Below are positions 8,964 to 18,100 of a DNA stretch of 32,952 nucleotides, one piece after another. The notes under the pieces are model-generated. The model worked only from the letters and a program-made list of their open reading frames with translations, searched no databases and was not told the DNA's origin. Source of the stretch: Pseudomonadota bacterium (GTDB lineage: Bacteria; Pseudomonadota; Gammaproteobacteria; Burkholderiales; JABEVD01); NCBI GenBank assembly GCA_021848825.1, contig JAJZTQ010000028.1, positions 1 to 32,952 of the forward strand, in the 5' to 3' direction. A program made the position numbers and the translations under genes. Positions within the stretch are counted from its first letter, which is position 1. The number at the start of each line of letters is the position of its first letter.

Positions 8964-11607
8964 AGTGCGGCTCGGGCCCTTCGGTGATCTGTGAGAGCCT
9001 GTCAGTCGATATCCATTTGTTGTAGGCAGCCTGCACTTCCTCAGGCGTCAGGGCGAGATAGCGCTTCGCCGCCCTCGTCGGCTCGTCCAGAGGAAGCCCC
9101 AGGTCGGAACGGGATATGAATCCGGCGGCGATGCTGTCCATGCTCGATTCGGCAAGCGACATCTTCCTCAGAAGCAATACTTTTGCCTGCCTGAGCTCCT
9201 TTTTCGATACCCGCTTCTTCTGCATCTCGGCCAGATCCCTGACGATGATTGAACGCGCCTTCGAGACGTTCGAAGGATCTGCCGCATAGCTCACCATGTA
9301 GATGGCCCGGTTCTTTCCTGCCTGGAATGAAGAACCCACATAATAGACCAGCCCCGCCTCCTCCCTGAGATCCTTGTAGAAGCGAGTGGCATAGAAGGCC
9401 CCTCCCAGGACATGGTTGCCGAGTTCCAGCGCATAATAATCCGGGCTGAAGCGGTTGATCCCTATCGTCTCCGCGAGCATCACGTGATCCTGGACCCTGC
9501 TCGAATCGGGAACGGCTACGGTCGATGCCTCGCTCAGAGGCACTGCAGGAAGCTTTGTTTCAGGCTTGGGGCCTTCAGCTCGCCATTGACCGAAATATTT
9601 TTCGACGAGGGATCTGACTTTTTCAGGATCGACGTCGCCCATCACCACGATGGTCGCGAGATCGGGGCGGAATGCCTCATGGTAGTATTGCTTCACGTCA
9701 TCGAGATTGAGCGAAGAGACGGTCTGGGGCGTGGTTTCCCGCAGCGTCGGGTCGCTTGCCGGAAAAATCGCGCTTTTCAATGCGCGCCCTGTCAGGTAGC
9801 CGGGGCTCTGCAATTCTCCCGCCGCGGACTCTGCGACCTGCATTCTCACGATCTCGAAAGCCTTCTGCGGGAAGGCGGGATGGAGTTCGTTCTCCGCGAG
9901 AAGTGCGATTCCCTTTTCGAAATCCGCTTTCAGCACCTGAAGCGAAAAATCGGTCCCCGCAGACTCGTCTGCAGCAATGTCGTCGAGCGCCTTCTGGAAA
10001 GCGATCCTGTCATGCTTTTCGGTTCCGAAGGAAAAAAGCTTCTCCAGCACCTTCGCCACCCCCTCCTTTCTCGAGGGCTCTTCCATGTCCGGCTGGCTGT
10101 CCAGATGGCCGTAGACGCTGACCGTCTCGCTGACCTTTTCGGGCTGGACGATGAGCCTGATGCCATTGGGCAGTCTGGTATCGACGGGATTGACGGCACT
10201 CTCGGGAATCGAGAGTTTGCCCAGATCGCGCCTTGCCCATTCCGGAAGCGCAACCGACTTGGCCTCCTTGGGAGAGAAAGATTCGGCTCCCCCGAATCCC
10301 TTCGATGCGACGGGTTTTCCCGAAACCTTCGGCGTCAGGATGGCCTGCACGGCATGATCGAAATCGAGATATTTTCTCGCGACCCGGTTCACGTCTTCGG
10401 CCGTGACCTTCCTGATGGCTGCGATGTCGTCGTCTGGCGATTGCCTGCCTTCCACGGCGACAGCCTGCGACCAGCTCGATGCGAGCCCTGAAACGGAATT
10501 CTTCTCGAATTCTGCCGAGGCCACTTCATGCCTTTTCGCAGCCTCGACGAGGTCATCGGGAAATCCTTTTTTCAGGTAGTTTCCGAGCGCCTGCCTGATT
10601 TCAGCGAGAAGTTTGTCCGGATCCCCCCCTTTCGGAAAAATGCCGGCAGCGAAACCCATTCCGGTTTGCCCGAATGAGTTCAGGCTGAATCCTGCTGAGA
10701 GCGCCCGTCCTTCCGGAACGAGTCCGTATAGATCCCCCCTTTCGCTGGAGAGCACATCGGAAAGCACCTGCGATGCTGCGTAGTCGGGGCTCGCATAGCC
10801 CGGCATCCTGAAAGCCATGACCGCCATGCCGTAAGGCCTGTCCGTATCGAAATGAAGTGTCTGCGGCTTGACCGGCTCCAGCCTGATTTCCGGCCGCGCC
10901 TCGAGCTTCCTCGCAGGAATGCCGCCGAAGAGGGTCTTTATCTTGGAGAGCGCCCTTTCCGGATCGACATTGCCGACGACCACGAGCACTGCATTGTTGG
11001 GTCCGTACCATTTGTCGTAATAGTCGTGCAGCATCCGCCCTGTCGTTTTGTCGAAAGAAGCTTTCGTTCCCAAGGCATCATGGGCATAGGGCGTTCCCTT
11101 GAACATCTCGGAGAGCAGTTTCGAATAGAAAACATATTCGGGATTGGAAAGATCCTGCGCCACTTCCTGTTCTATCGCCCCTCTCTCCTTTTTCCACAGA
11201 CTTTCGCTGTCCAGAACCCCTTCCATCCTGATCGCTTCGATGTGAAGCGCAACATCTACATCCTTGGCGGGAACGGTGAAGAAATACTGGGTCACGGACT
11301 GCTGCGTATCGGCATCGAAAACGCCGCCCATTTCGGCGCTGATGTCTGCAAGCTGGCCAGCGGAAAGACCACGGCCCCCCCTGAACATCATGTGTTCCTG
11401 GGCATGCGCCATGCCGGGAAAACCTTCAGGCGCCTCATTGGAGCCCGCCAGGTAATTGATCTCCGTGGTGACGACGGGCGCGAGGTCGTTCTTCACGATG
11501 ATGACCTTCAGGCCGTTGTCCAATGTCGCCCTGAGCACAGCGCCCTGGCTCTGGACTGAAAAGACCGCAAGCATCATGACGATGCCGATATTCAGAATGC
11601 TTTTCAT
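8962..11607 (-). CDS. Secreted/periplasmic M16-family zinc metalloprotease (two-domain)
   Basis: A signal peptide is evident: MKSILNIGIVMMLAVFSVQS followed by QGA. The N-terminal M16 domain carries the inverted zinc motif HAQEH (residues 68-72), and the third zinc ligand is E148 within ERGAIEQE, at the expected distance of about 76 residues. A second M16 repeat without a zinc motif follows (from about residue 460), ending in GLVYYVGSSFQAGKNRAI and a conserved C-terminal R/Y-type region. The 881-residue length fits a fused two-domain peptidase in which the two halves form a clamshell. It likely degrades peptides in the periplasm. A strong Shine-Dalgarno (AGGGGA) precedes the ATG, and the gene starts 30 bp after nrdG on the same strand, so it may be cotranscribed, with no obvious functional link. 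Confidence 0.92.
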   Translation of the reverse strand: MKSILNIGIVMMLAVFSVQSQGAVLRATLDNGLKVIIVKNDLAPVVTTEINYLAGSNEAPEGFPGMAHAQEHMMFRGGRGLSAGQLADISAEMGGVFDADTQQSVTQYFFTVPAKDVDVALHIEAIRMEGVLDSESLWKKERGAIEQEVAQDLSNPEYVFYSKLLSEMFKGTPYAHDALGTKASFDKTTGRMLHDYYDKWYGPNNAVLVVVGNVDPERALSKIKTLFGGIPARKLEARPEIRLEPVKPQTLHFDTDRPYGMAVMAFRMPGYASPDYAASQVLSDVLSSERGDLYGLVPEGRALSAGFSLNSFGQTGMGFAAGIFPKGGDPDKLLAEIRQALGNYLKKGFPDDLVEAAKRHEVASAEFEKNSVSGLASSWSQAVAVEGRQSPDDDIAAIRKVTAEDVNRVARKYLDFDHAVQAILTPKVSGKPVASKGFGGAESFSPKEAKSVALPEWARRDLGKLSIPESAVNPVDTRLPNGIRLIVQPEKVSETVSVYGHLDSQPDMEEPSRKEGVAKVLEKLFSFGTEKHDRIAFQKALDDIAADESAGTDFSLQVLKADFEKGIALLAENELHPAFPQKAFEIVRMQVAESAAGELQSPGYLTGRALKSAIFPASDPTLRETTPQTVSSLNLDDVKQYYHEAFRPDLATIVVMGDVDPEKVRSLVEKYFGQWRAEGPKPETKLPAVPLSEASTVAVPDSSRVQDHVMLAETIGINRFSPDYYALELGNHVLGGAFYATRFYKDLREEAGLVYYVGSSFQAGKNRAIYMVSYAADPSNVSKARSIIVRDLAEMQKKRVSKKELRQAKVLLLRKMSLAESSMDSIAAGFISRSDLGLPLDEPTRAAKRYLALTPEEVQAAYNKWISTDRLSQITEGPEPH

Positions 11608-11637
11608 TTTTTCCCCTGGATTGAATTTTGCCCGATT

Positions 11638-12255
11638 CTACTTTCTTTTCGAAAGCTCGGGGTCCAGGCAGATTTTCGACCTGAATGACTGGACCTTGTA
11701 ATGACCCGCGCCGAGCACTGCAAGTTCCCCTGCCATTCTTTCTATTTCCCTTTTTCCTGTCTTTATGGGATGGATCGTCGTCCTGAATTCGCATTCGACA
11801 TCGCTCGCCAGTATCGATTCGACGCTTCTTCTCGCCTTTGCGCCGCTTTTTGGCACATGGGTGATGGCTTCGTAAGTTTCGAAAGGCGCCTTCACATCCA
11901 TTCCCACCCAGTCGAGATGGGGAAGTGCATCTGCCAGGCGCTCCGGATAGGCACCCGAGGTGTGGAGCCCCGTCCTGAAGCCCATTTCCCGGATTGTCTT
12001 CAGCGCATCCGCAAGTCCTCTCTGCAATGTGGGCTCCCCTCCGCTGAAGACGACGGCGTCAATCAGGCCTTTCCTGCGTTCGAGAAACGCGATGATTTGT
12101 TTCCATTCGGGGCCGCCTGAAGCATCGGGATCGATCAGATGGGGATTCTGGCAGTAATCGCAGCGCCAAGGACAACCCTGGCAGAACACCACCGCGGAAA
12201 GACATCCTGGAAAATCGGTGGCAGTGAGGGGCGTCAATCCGCCTATCCTGATCAT
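11638..12255 (-). CDS. nrdG: Anaerobic ribonucleoside-triphosphate reductase activating protein (radical SAM)
   Basis: The N-terminus MIRIGGLTPLTATDFPGCLS leads to the radical-SAM cluster motif within CQGCPWRCDYCQNPHL (CxxxCxxC read as C-PWR-C-DY-C). VVFSGGEPTLQ is the GGE SAM-binding motif, and GMDVKAPFETY is a downstream conserved stretch. At 205 residues it is the longer NrdG type. It generates the glycyl radical in NrdD using S-adenosylmethionine and a 4Fe-4S cluster under anoxic conditions. The start at 12255 overlaps the nrdD stop as ATGA, so translation is coupled. A longer in-frame extension into nrdD is not needed. The partner nrdD is immediately upstream. Confidence 0.94.
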   Translation of the reverse strand: MIRIGGLTPLTATDFPGCLSAVVFCQGCPWRCDYCQNPHLIDPDASGGPEWKQIIAFLERRKGLIDAVVFSGGEPTLQRGLADALKTIREMGFRTGLHTSGAYPERLADALPHLDWVGMDVKAPFETYEAITHVPKSGAKARRSVESILASDVECEFRTTIHPIKTGKREIERMAGELAVLGAGHYKVQSFRSKICLDPELSKRK

Positions 12256-14345
12256 GATTCCAGGAAAGGCCTTCTTTCCCTGTATTCGCCCTTCTTTCCC
12301 GTGTTGAAGGAAGAAAGCGGGCGATGGTAGCCCATCACCCTTGTCCAGATTTCGCATGACTGACTGCAGATCGGGCAGGTTTCCTTTTCTCCTTCCAGAT
12401 AGCCATGAGTCGGGCAGATCGAAAATGTCGGGGTCACCGTGATGTAGGGAAGAGAAAAATGCGCAAGCGATCTTCTCACCAGATCCATGCAGGCTTTGCC
12501 GCTCGAAAGCCGCTCCGACATGTAGAGATGAAGAACGGTTCCGCCCGTGTATTTTTTCTGCAGCTCCTCCTGAAGTTCGAGCGCTTCATACGGATCTTCG
12601 GTATAGCCCACAGGGAGCTGGGAGGAATTGGTGTAATAGGGCATCTCCTTTGTTCCTGCCTGCAGCATGTCGGGAAATCGCTTTCTGTCCTCCCTGGCGA
12701 AGCGGTAGGTCGTGCCCTCGGCAGGCGTTGCTTCCAGATTGTAGAGATGCCCTGTTTCTTCCTGGAAGACGATCATTTTGTCTCTGACATGATCGAGCAG
12801 CCTGATGGCGAGCGCGCGCCCTTCAGGATGGGTGATGTCTTGCCTGTCCAGGCTGAAGTTCCTGACCAATTCGTTGATGCCGTTCACGCCTATTGTCGAG
12901 AAATGGTTGCGCAATGTCCCGAGATATCTTTTCGTGTAGGGAAAAAGCCCGGAATCCATGAGCCTCTGTATTTCCTTCCTCTTGATCTCCAGGCTGTTCT
13001 TGGCGATTTCGAGGAGCTCGTCTAGCCGCCTGAAAAGACCGGCCTCATTCTCCCTGCAGAGATAGCCGAGCCTCGCGCAATTGAGGGTCACGACGCCCAC
13101 CGATCCGGTCTGCTCGGCGGACCCGAAAAGACCGTTTCCCCGCTTCAGCAGTTCCCTCAGGTCGAGCTGGAGACGGCAGCACATCGATCTGACCATGTTC
13201 GGAGAGAGATCGGAATTGATGAAATTCTGGAAATAGGGAAGGCCGTATTTCGCCGTCATTTCGAAAAGGAGCCTGGCATTCTCGCTCTCCCATGGAAAAT
13301 CCTCGGTGATGTTGTAGGTGGGAATTGGGAAAGTGAATACCCTCCCCCTGGCATCCCCTTCGGTCATCACTTCCATGTAGGCCCTGTTGATCATGTCCAT
13401 TTCATTCTGAAGCTCGCCATAGCGGAACGGCATTTCCTCGCCGCCTATCGATGGCGCCTGATTCCTCAGATCTTCCGGGCAGGTCCAGTCGAATGTCAGG
13501 TTGGTGAAGGGAGTCTGCGTTCCCCAGCGCGAAGGCACGTTGAGGTTGTAGATGAGCTCCTGGATGCATTGCCTCACCGTTTCATAGCCGAGCCCGTCCT
13601 TCCTGACGAAAGGCGCCATGTAGGTGTCGAAGGAACTGAAAGCCTGTGCGCCCGCCCATTCGTTCTGCAGGGTGCCGAGGAAATTGACGATCTGCCCCAC
13701 TGCGCTTGAAAGATGTTTCGGCGGGCCGGCCTCGACCTTGTCCTGGACGCCGTTCAGCCCTTCCGCAAGCAACGTCCGCAGAGACCATCCCGCGCAATAG
13801 CCGGAAAGCATGTCGAGATCGTGCACATGCAGATCCCCGCTCCTGTGCGCTTCCCCGACTTCGGGCGGATAGACATGATTGAGCCAGTAGTTGGCGATTG
13901 TCTTTCCTGAAACGTTGAGGATCAGCCCGCCAAGCGAATACCCCTGGTTCGCGTTCGCATTCACGCGCCAGTCCTGCTTTTCGAGATATTCCTCTATGGA
14001 TGCCTCCACGTCGATCAGGGTTTTCCTGTCCTGCCTCAGTGTCCGATGCTGCTCCCTGTAAACGATATACGCCCTCGCCGTATCGACATGGTTCGAGACG
14101 ATGAGGACATGCTCGACGGCATCCTGGATATGCTCAATGGAAGCCGATGCATTGCCATATTTGCAGCAAAGCACCCTGACAACCTGTGCGGTCAGCCTTT
14201 CCGCTTCTTCATCGTCGAACTCCCCTGTCGCCTTCCCTGCTCTCGATATCGCAGAACGAATCTTCGACGCATCGAAAGCGGCTCGCGAGCCGTCACGCTT
14301 CAACACACCCCTTGGAAAAAAAAGCACGTTTTCTCTGGCTTCCAT
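12252..14345 (-). CDS. nrdD: Anaerobic (class III) ribonucleoside-triphosphate reductase
   Basis: An ATP-cone occupies the N-terminus (about residues 8-100; VLKRDGSRAAFDASKI). The catalytic barrel includes NMVRSMCCRLQLDL, which contains the conserved cysteines of class III enzymes, and GVVTLNCARLGYL. The C-terminus has a zinc site (C644, C657, C660, C664; the first pair reads CPTHGY, with His where many homologues have Cys) and the glycyl-radical motif RVMGY with G672, followed by SSFNTGKKGEY. It reduces ribonucleoside triphosphates to deoxy forms without oxygen and is activated by NrdG downstream. GGGAGG lies 4 nt before the ATG. Paired NrdR-like sites and a promoter lie directly upstream. 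This enzyme indicates anaerobic or microaerobic growth. Confidence 0.96.
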   Translation of the reverse strand: MEARENVLFFPRGVLKRDGSRAAFDASKIRSAISRAGKATGEFDDEEAERLTAQVVRVLCCKYGNASASIEHIQDAVEHVLIVSNHVDTARAYIVYREQHRTLRQDRKTLIDVEASIEEYLEKQDWRVNANANQGYSLGGLILNVSGKTIANYWLNHVYPPEVGEAHRSGDLHVHDLDMLSGYCAGWSLRTLLAEGLNGVQDKVEAGPPKHLSSAVGQIVNFLGTLQNEWAGAQAFSSFDTYMAPFVRKDGLGYETVRQCIQELIYNLNVPSRWGTQTPFTNLTFDWTCPEDLRNQAPSIGGEEMPFRYGELQNEMDMINRAYMEVMTEGDARGRVFTFPIPTYNITEDFPWESENARLLFEMTAKYGLPYFQNFINSDLSPNMVRSMCCRLQLDLRELLKRGNGLFGSAEQTGSVGVVTLNCARLGYLCRENEAGLFRRLDELLEIAKNSLEIKRKEIQRLMDSGLFPYTKRYLGTLRNHFSTIGVNGINELVRNFSLDRQDITHPEGRALAIRLLDHVRDKMIVFQEETGHLYNLEATPAEGTTYRFAREDRKRFPDMLQAGTKEMPYYTNSSQLPVGYTEDPYEALELQEELQKKYTGGTVLHLYMSERLSSGKACMDLVRRSLAHFSLPYITVTPTFSICPTHGYLEGEKETCPICSQSCEIWTRVMGYHRPLSSFNTGKKGEYRERRPFLES

Positions 14346-14359
14346 TTCACCTCCCGGTT

Positions 14360-14375
14360 ACACCATATGTTCGAA
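14360..14375. promoter_or_regulatory. NrdR-box-like site, nrdD-proximal
   Basis: ACACCATATGTTCGAA matches about 10 of 16 positions of the NrdR box (consensus roughly ACACwATATATwGTGT), including ACAC and the ATAT core. It begins exactly 31 bp from the start of a better site at 14391, which is the three-helical-turn spacing typical of NrdR operator pairs. It lies about 15 bp upstream of the nrdD start codon. Confidence 0.55.
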
Positions 14376-14390
14376 ATTTATGACGATCAT

Positions 14391-14406
14391 ATACAATATC
14401 TAGTAT
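14391..14406. promoter_or_regulatory. NrdR-box-like site, nrdD-distal
   Basis: ATACAATATCTAGTAT matches about 13 of 16 positions of the NrdR-box consensus, including AC-A-ATAT-TAGT. It covers the predicted -10 hexamer of the nrdD promoter, so NrdR bound with dATP/ATP would block RNA polymerase. NrdR itself is not encoded in the window. Confidence 0.65.
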
Positions 14407-14425
14407 TTCTCTGCACGCAAGTCAA
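14397..14425 (-). promoter_or_regulatory. Candidate sigma-70 promoter for nrdD
   Basis: On the minus strand, TTGACT (14425-14420, 5/6 to TTGACA) is followed after 17 bp by TAGATA (14402-14397), a weak -10. Spacing is ideal and the -10 lies inside the distal NrdR-like box. No FNR-type TTGAT-N4-ATCAA site was found nearby. Confidence 0.45.
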
Positions 14426-14478
14426 GGTCTGTTGCATTGAAAACATGAAAGGGTTACGATTGCAAAAAGGAGGGCAGC

Positions 14479-15099
14479 ATGCAGTCCAGGAAGCATTGGG
14501 AAACGGTTTATTCGACGAAATCGGTGGATGCGGTCAGCTGGTATCAGCCCCACGCCGAACAATCCCTGCGCCTCATCAGCGAAACCAGGGTCCCCCTCTC
14601 CGCATCGATCATCGATGTCGGTGGAGGCGCATCCACCCTCGTCGACGACCTGCTCGAAGCAGGCTATTCGGATCTCACCGTGCTCGACCTTTCCAAATCT
14701 GCCCTTGCTGCCGCCAGAACAAGGTTGGGCGCGGAAGGCGGAAGCGTGAAATGGATCGAAGCCGACATCCTGGAGGCGAATCTTCCTCCTCACGCCTTCG
14801 ATGTATGGCACGATCGGGCCGTATTCCATTTCCTGACTTCCCCGGAACAACGCCGCATCTATGTCGAAACTGTGCTCCGCGCAGTCAAACCGGGAGGGCA
14901 TGTGATCGTGGCGACCTTCGCTGAAGACGGCCCCCTCCAATGCAGCGGGTTGCCTGTCATGCGATACGATCCGGAAGGACTCCATGCGGAATTCGGCGAA
15001 CCCTTCACGCTGCTCAGGCACAGGGAAGAGGAACACCGGACGCCTTCCGGCGGCATTCAGAAGTTCATCTATTGCTACTGCAAGAAAACCGCATCCTGA
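14479..15099 (+). CDS. Class I SAM-dependent methyltransferase, small
   Basis: The 206-residue protein has a Rossmann-type methyltransferase fold. Motif I is SIIDVGGGASTLVDDLLEAG (about residues 43-62), the acidic residue after strand two is in TVLDLSKSAL, and the post-motif is FDVWHDRAVFHFL (about 108-120). VLRAVKPGGHVIVATF is the usual motif III region. A very strong ribosome-binding site (AAAGGAGGG) precedes the ATG. It stands alone, divergent from nrdD and convergent with the c-di-GMP protein gene. The substrate is unknown. The family resembles small thiol or metabolite methyltransferases, but no diagnostic substrate-binding motif can be named. Confidence 0.88.
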   Translation: MQSRKHWETVYSTKSVDAVSWYQPHAEQSLRLISETRVPLSASIIDVGGGASTLVDDLLEAGYSDLTVLDLSKSALAAARTRLGAEGGSVKWIEADILEANLPPHAFDVWHDRAVFHFLTSPEQRRIYVETVLRAVKPGGHVIVATFAEDGPLQCSGLPVMRYDPEGLHAEFGEPFTLLRHREEEHRTPSGGIQKFIYCYCKKTAS

Positions 15100-15123
15100 G
15101 ATCGGATCAAAGCCCTTCTGGCG

Positions 15124-18100
15124 TCATTCTCTGGCTATCTCCCTCAGCGCCTTCCCTTCTGCAAGGAATCGCGATATTTCCTCGAAAGGTACGGCCGGGC
15201 TGAAGAGATAACCCTGGATCTCGTCGCATTTCAGGAGCTTCAGGAGATTCGCCTGTTCCTTGGTTTCGACGCCTTCCGCCGTGACTTTCATGTCGAGGGA
15301 ATGGGCAAGGGAAATAATCGCCGAAACGATGGCCAGATTGTCCGGATTGTCATTCATGTTGACGATGAAAGACCGGTCTATTTTCAAAGAGTTGACAGGA
15401 AGCCTCGCAACATAGCTCAGGGAGGAATAGCCGGTACCGAAATCGTCGACGGCGATCTGCATTCCCATCTCCCTGATCCTTTGAAGCTTCTTCATGTTTT
15501 CCTCGATATCCTGCATGATCAGGCTTTCCGTGATCTCAAGATCGATTCCTGAAGCCCCGCCATCTACAGCCTTTTCAACCATTTCAACGAAGTTCTTCTG
15601 CTTCAGCTGGAAAGAAGAGACGTTGACCGCAACCCTCAGCGTCCTGGAACTGCTTTCTCGCCATTTCAGAGAATCCGATGCCGCCTTCTCAAGCGCCCAG
15701 CGCCCCACTTCCAGAATCATCCCCGTCTCTTCGAGGAGGGGAATGAAGTCTCCGGGAGGAACGAGTCCATTTTCAGGATCCTGCCACCTGATCAGCGCTT
15801 CAATCGAACTGATTTGCCCGCTCCTCAACTCAACCTTGGGCTGGTAATAAAGCACGAATTGCTCTTCTTCGATGGCGCGCCTCAGCTTGTTCTCGAGCAT
15901 CAATTTCTCGGAAACCCGCGCATTGATTTCAGGTGTATAGAAAAGATACTTGTCGCCCGAGAGCTTGGCCTTCTTGAGCGAAGCTTCCGCATTCCTGAAA
16001 AGATCGTCCGCGTTCGTGCCGTTCGCAGGGAAAATGGCGATGCCAAACCGCACGGCCACCCTGAGCTCCCTTCCTTCAACCTCGAACGGACTGGAAAGCG
16101 CATCCTGAATGGCATCTATGAAATGAACGATATCCGATTCGGTTTCGAAATCATGGACGATTGCGCCAAAGCTGTCTGCATTCATTCTCGAAAGATGATT
16201 CTTTTCCAGAATGCCCTTCGAAAGCCGTTCAGCCATCTGCCTCAGCAGATTGTCCCCGGCATGCCTGCCGAGCGTCTCGTTGATGATCCTGAAGCGCTCG
16301 AGATCCATCACCAGAACGGCAGCCTGATCGACGGTATTCACTAGCTGATTGAGGCGATCGAAGAAAAGGGTCCGATTCGGCAATCCCGTCAGCATGTCGT
16401 AATAGGCGAGATAGTTGAGCTGCTCCTCTTTCGCCAGATGATCGAGCCCAAAGGAAATGTCTCCCGCAACTTCGAGCAGAAGCTTCATTTCCTCGCTGTC
16501 GAAATAGTCCGCCTCACTCGCATAAAGCGCGAATACGCCCACGACGTTTCCGTTCACATGAAGCGGGAAGACGGCAAGGGAACGGTAGCCTCTTTGCAGC
16601 GCTTCATGCCTGATCTCCGAAAGATCCGCTTCGGAAGCGATGTCGTTGCAGACTACAACGCCGTTTTCCTTCAGCGCCCTTTTTGCAAAGGTGCTGGGAG
16701 ATCTGTAGAGAACGTCTAGATAACCGTCGTCTTGCCCCGCCTTCGCGACGAACTGGATTTCTCCTTCATCGGAAAGCATGCCTATCCAGGCCATCCTGAA
16801 TTTTCCAAGTTCGACCGCTATCCTGCAAACCTCGTCGAAAAGCGCCTTCCTGCTCCTGACTCTGACAATGGTCGTGTTGATGCCTGAAAGCACTGCATAA
16901 ACCCTGTTGAGACGCATGATCCTCGCTTCATTCGCCTTCCTCTGGGTGATATCCCGCGCAATGCTGAGGTAATAGGGTCTGTCGAGTTCGACGAGCGTCG
17001 CGTTGATCTCGACCGGGAAGACCGATCCATCCTTGCGCCTGTGCAGGCTCTCGAACTGGGCATGCGCAGACTCTTTCATCTGCGCCTGGATCTTTGCCGT
17101 CTTTTCGGAGCCCGGATCCAGCCCTGCATCGATGTCCCATATGCTCATGGAAAGGAGTTCTTCCCTGCCGTACCCGAGCACATTGCATGCCGTCTCGTTG
17201 ATGTCCAGGAAACGAAAGTCTTCAGGATCCAGCACTTCGATGGCGTCATTGGAGCGATCGAGCAATGTCCGGAAAAGCTTCAGGCTCGCTTCGCTCGCCT
17301 GCAATGCCGCAGTCCTTTCCTCGACGAGATGCTCCAGGTTCTCGTGCAGTTTCGCCCGCTCGAGGGCGGCCGCAACCTGATTCCCGATGCCGTAAAGCAC
17401 TTTTTTCGCTTCCTCATCGAACAGCCCTTCATCGGGCGCAACGAGGTTCATCAGGCCTATCGTCTTTTCGCCCAGCCAGAGTGGAACGCTCGCGTGGTAG
17501 CGCAGCCCGCGCTTTTCTCCCTTTGCCTTCTGAAGCCGCTCGCATTCGATGATGTTTGTGACGGAATCGAGCTCACCTGAAAGCAGCATCCTGCGGCAAT
17601 GGCAGCTGCCTTCCAGCGCCCCCGGCAGCTCCAGGGCAGGCGGGAGATTGCGGACGGCAATCGTTCTGAAGCCGGACTCTCCCTGACGAAGCGAAATCCA
17701 GCCTGCCTCTATTCCAGGCAATTCCATCGCCCGCTCCAGCGATTTTTCAGCCACCTCCTTCACCCCGTAAACCTGGTTCAGTCCTTCGGAAATCCTGTAG
17801 AGCCCCTGCATCACCCTGTTCGAGTAGGCAAGCTCCCTTTCCCTTTCCTTGAGGTCATCGTTGATGCAGACCGCCTGATCGTATATCGATATCAGCAGAT
17901 CCAGGATCTGCTGCTTCTCGGCAGTGATGAAATGCGTCTTCCCGCCAAGCTTGATTTCCACACCCATCCGCATCTTCTGGTTTTCGCGCAATTCCATGTT
18001 CATCAGCAGATATTGGATTCTGGATAACAGGTAGCGGCCTTCGAAGGGCTTTCTGATGAAGTTGTCCGCGCCGCTCTCGAGTCCCCTTATGACGTCCTCC

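Noticed and set aside
9412-10491. Long rightward open frame inside the M16 protease
   Set aside because: Its composition is that of a complementary-strand shadow, and it has no start signal or domain.
14431-14470. FNR-type site upstream of nrdD
   Set aside because: TTGCATTG and GATTGCAA occur in the region, but no TTGAT-N4-ATCAA arrangement exists.
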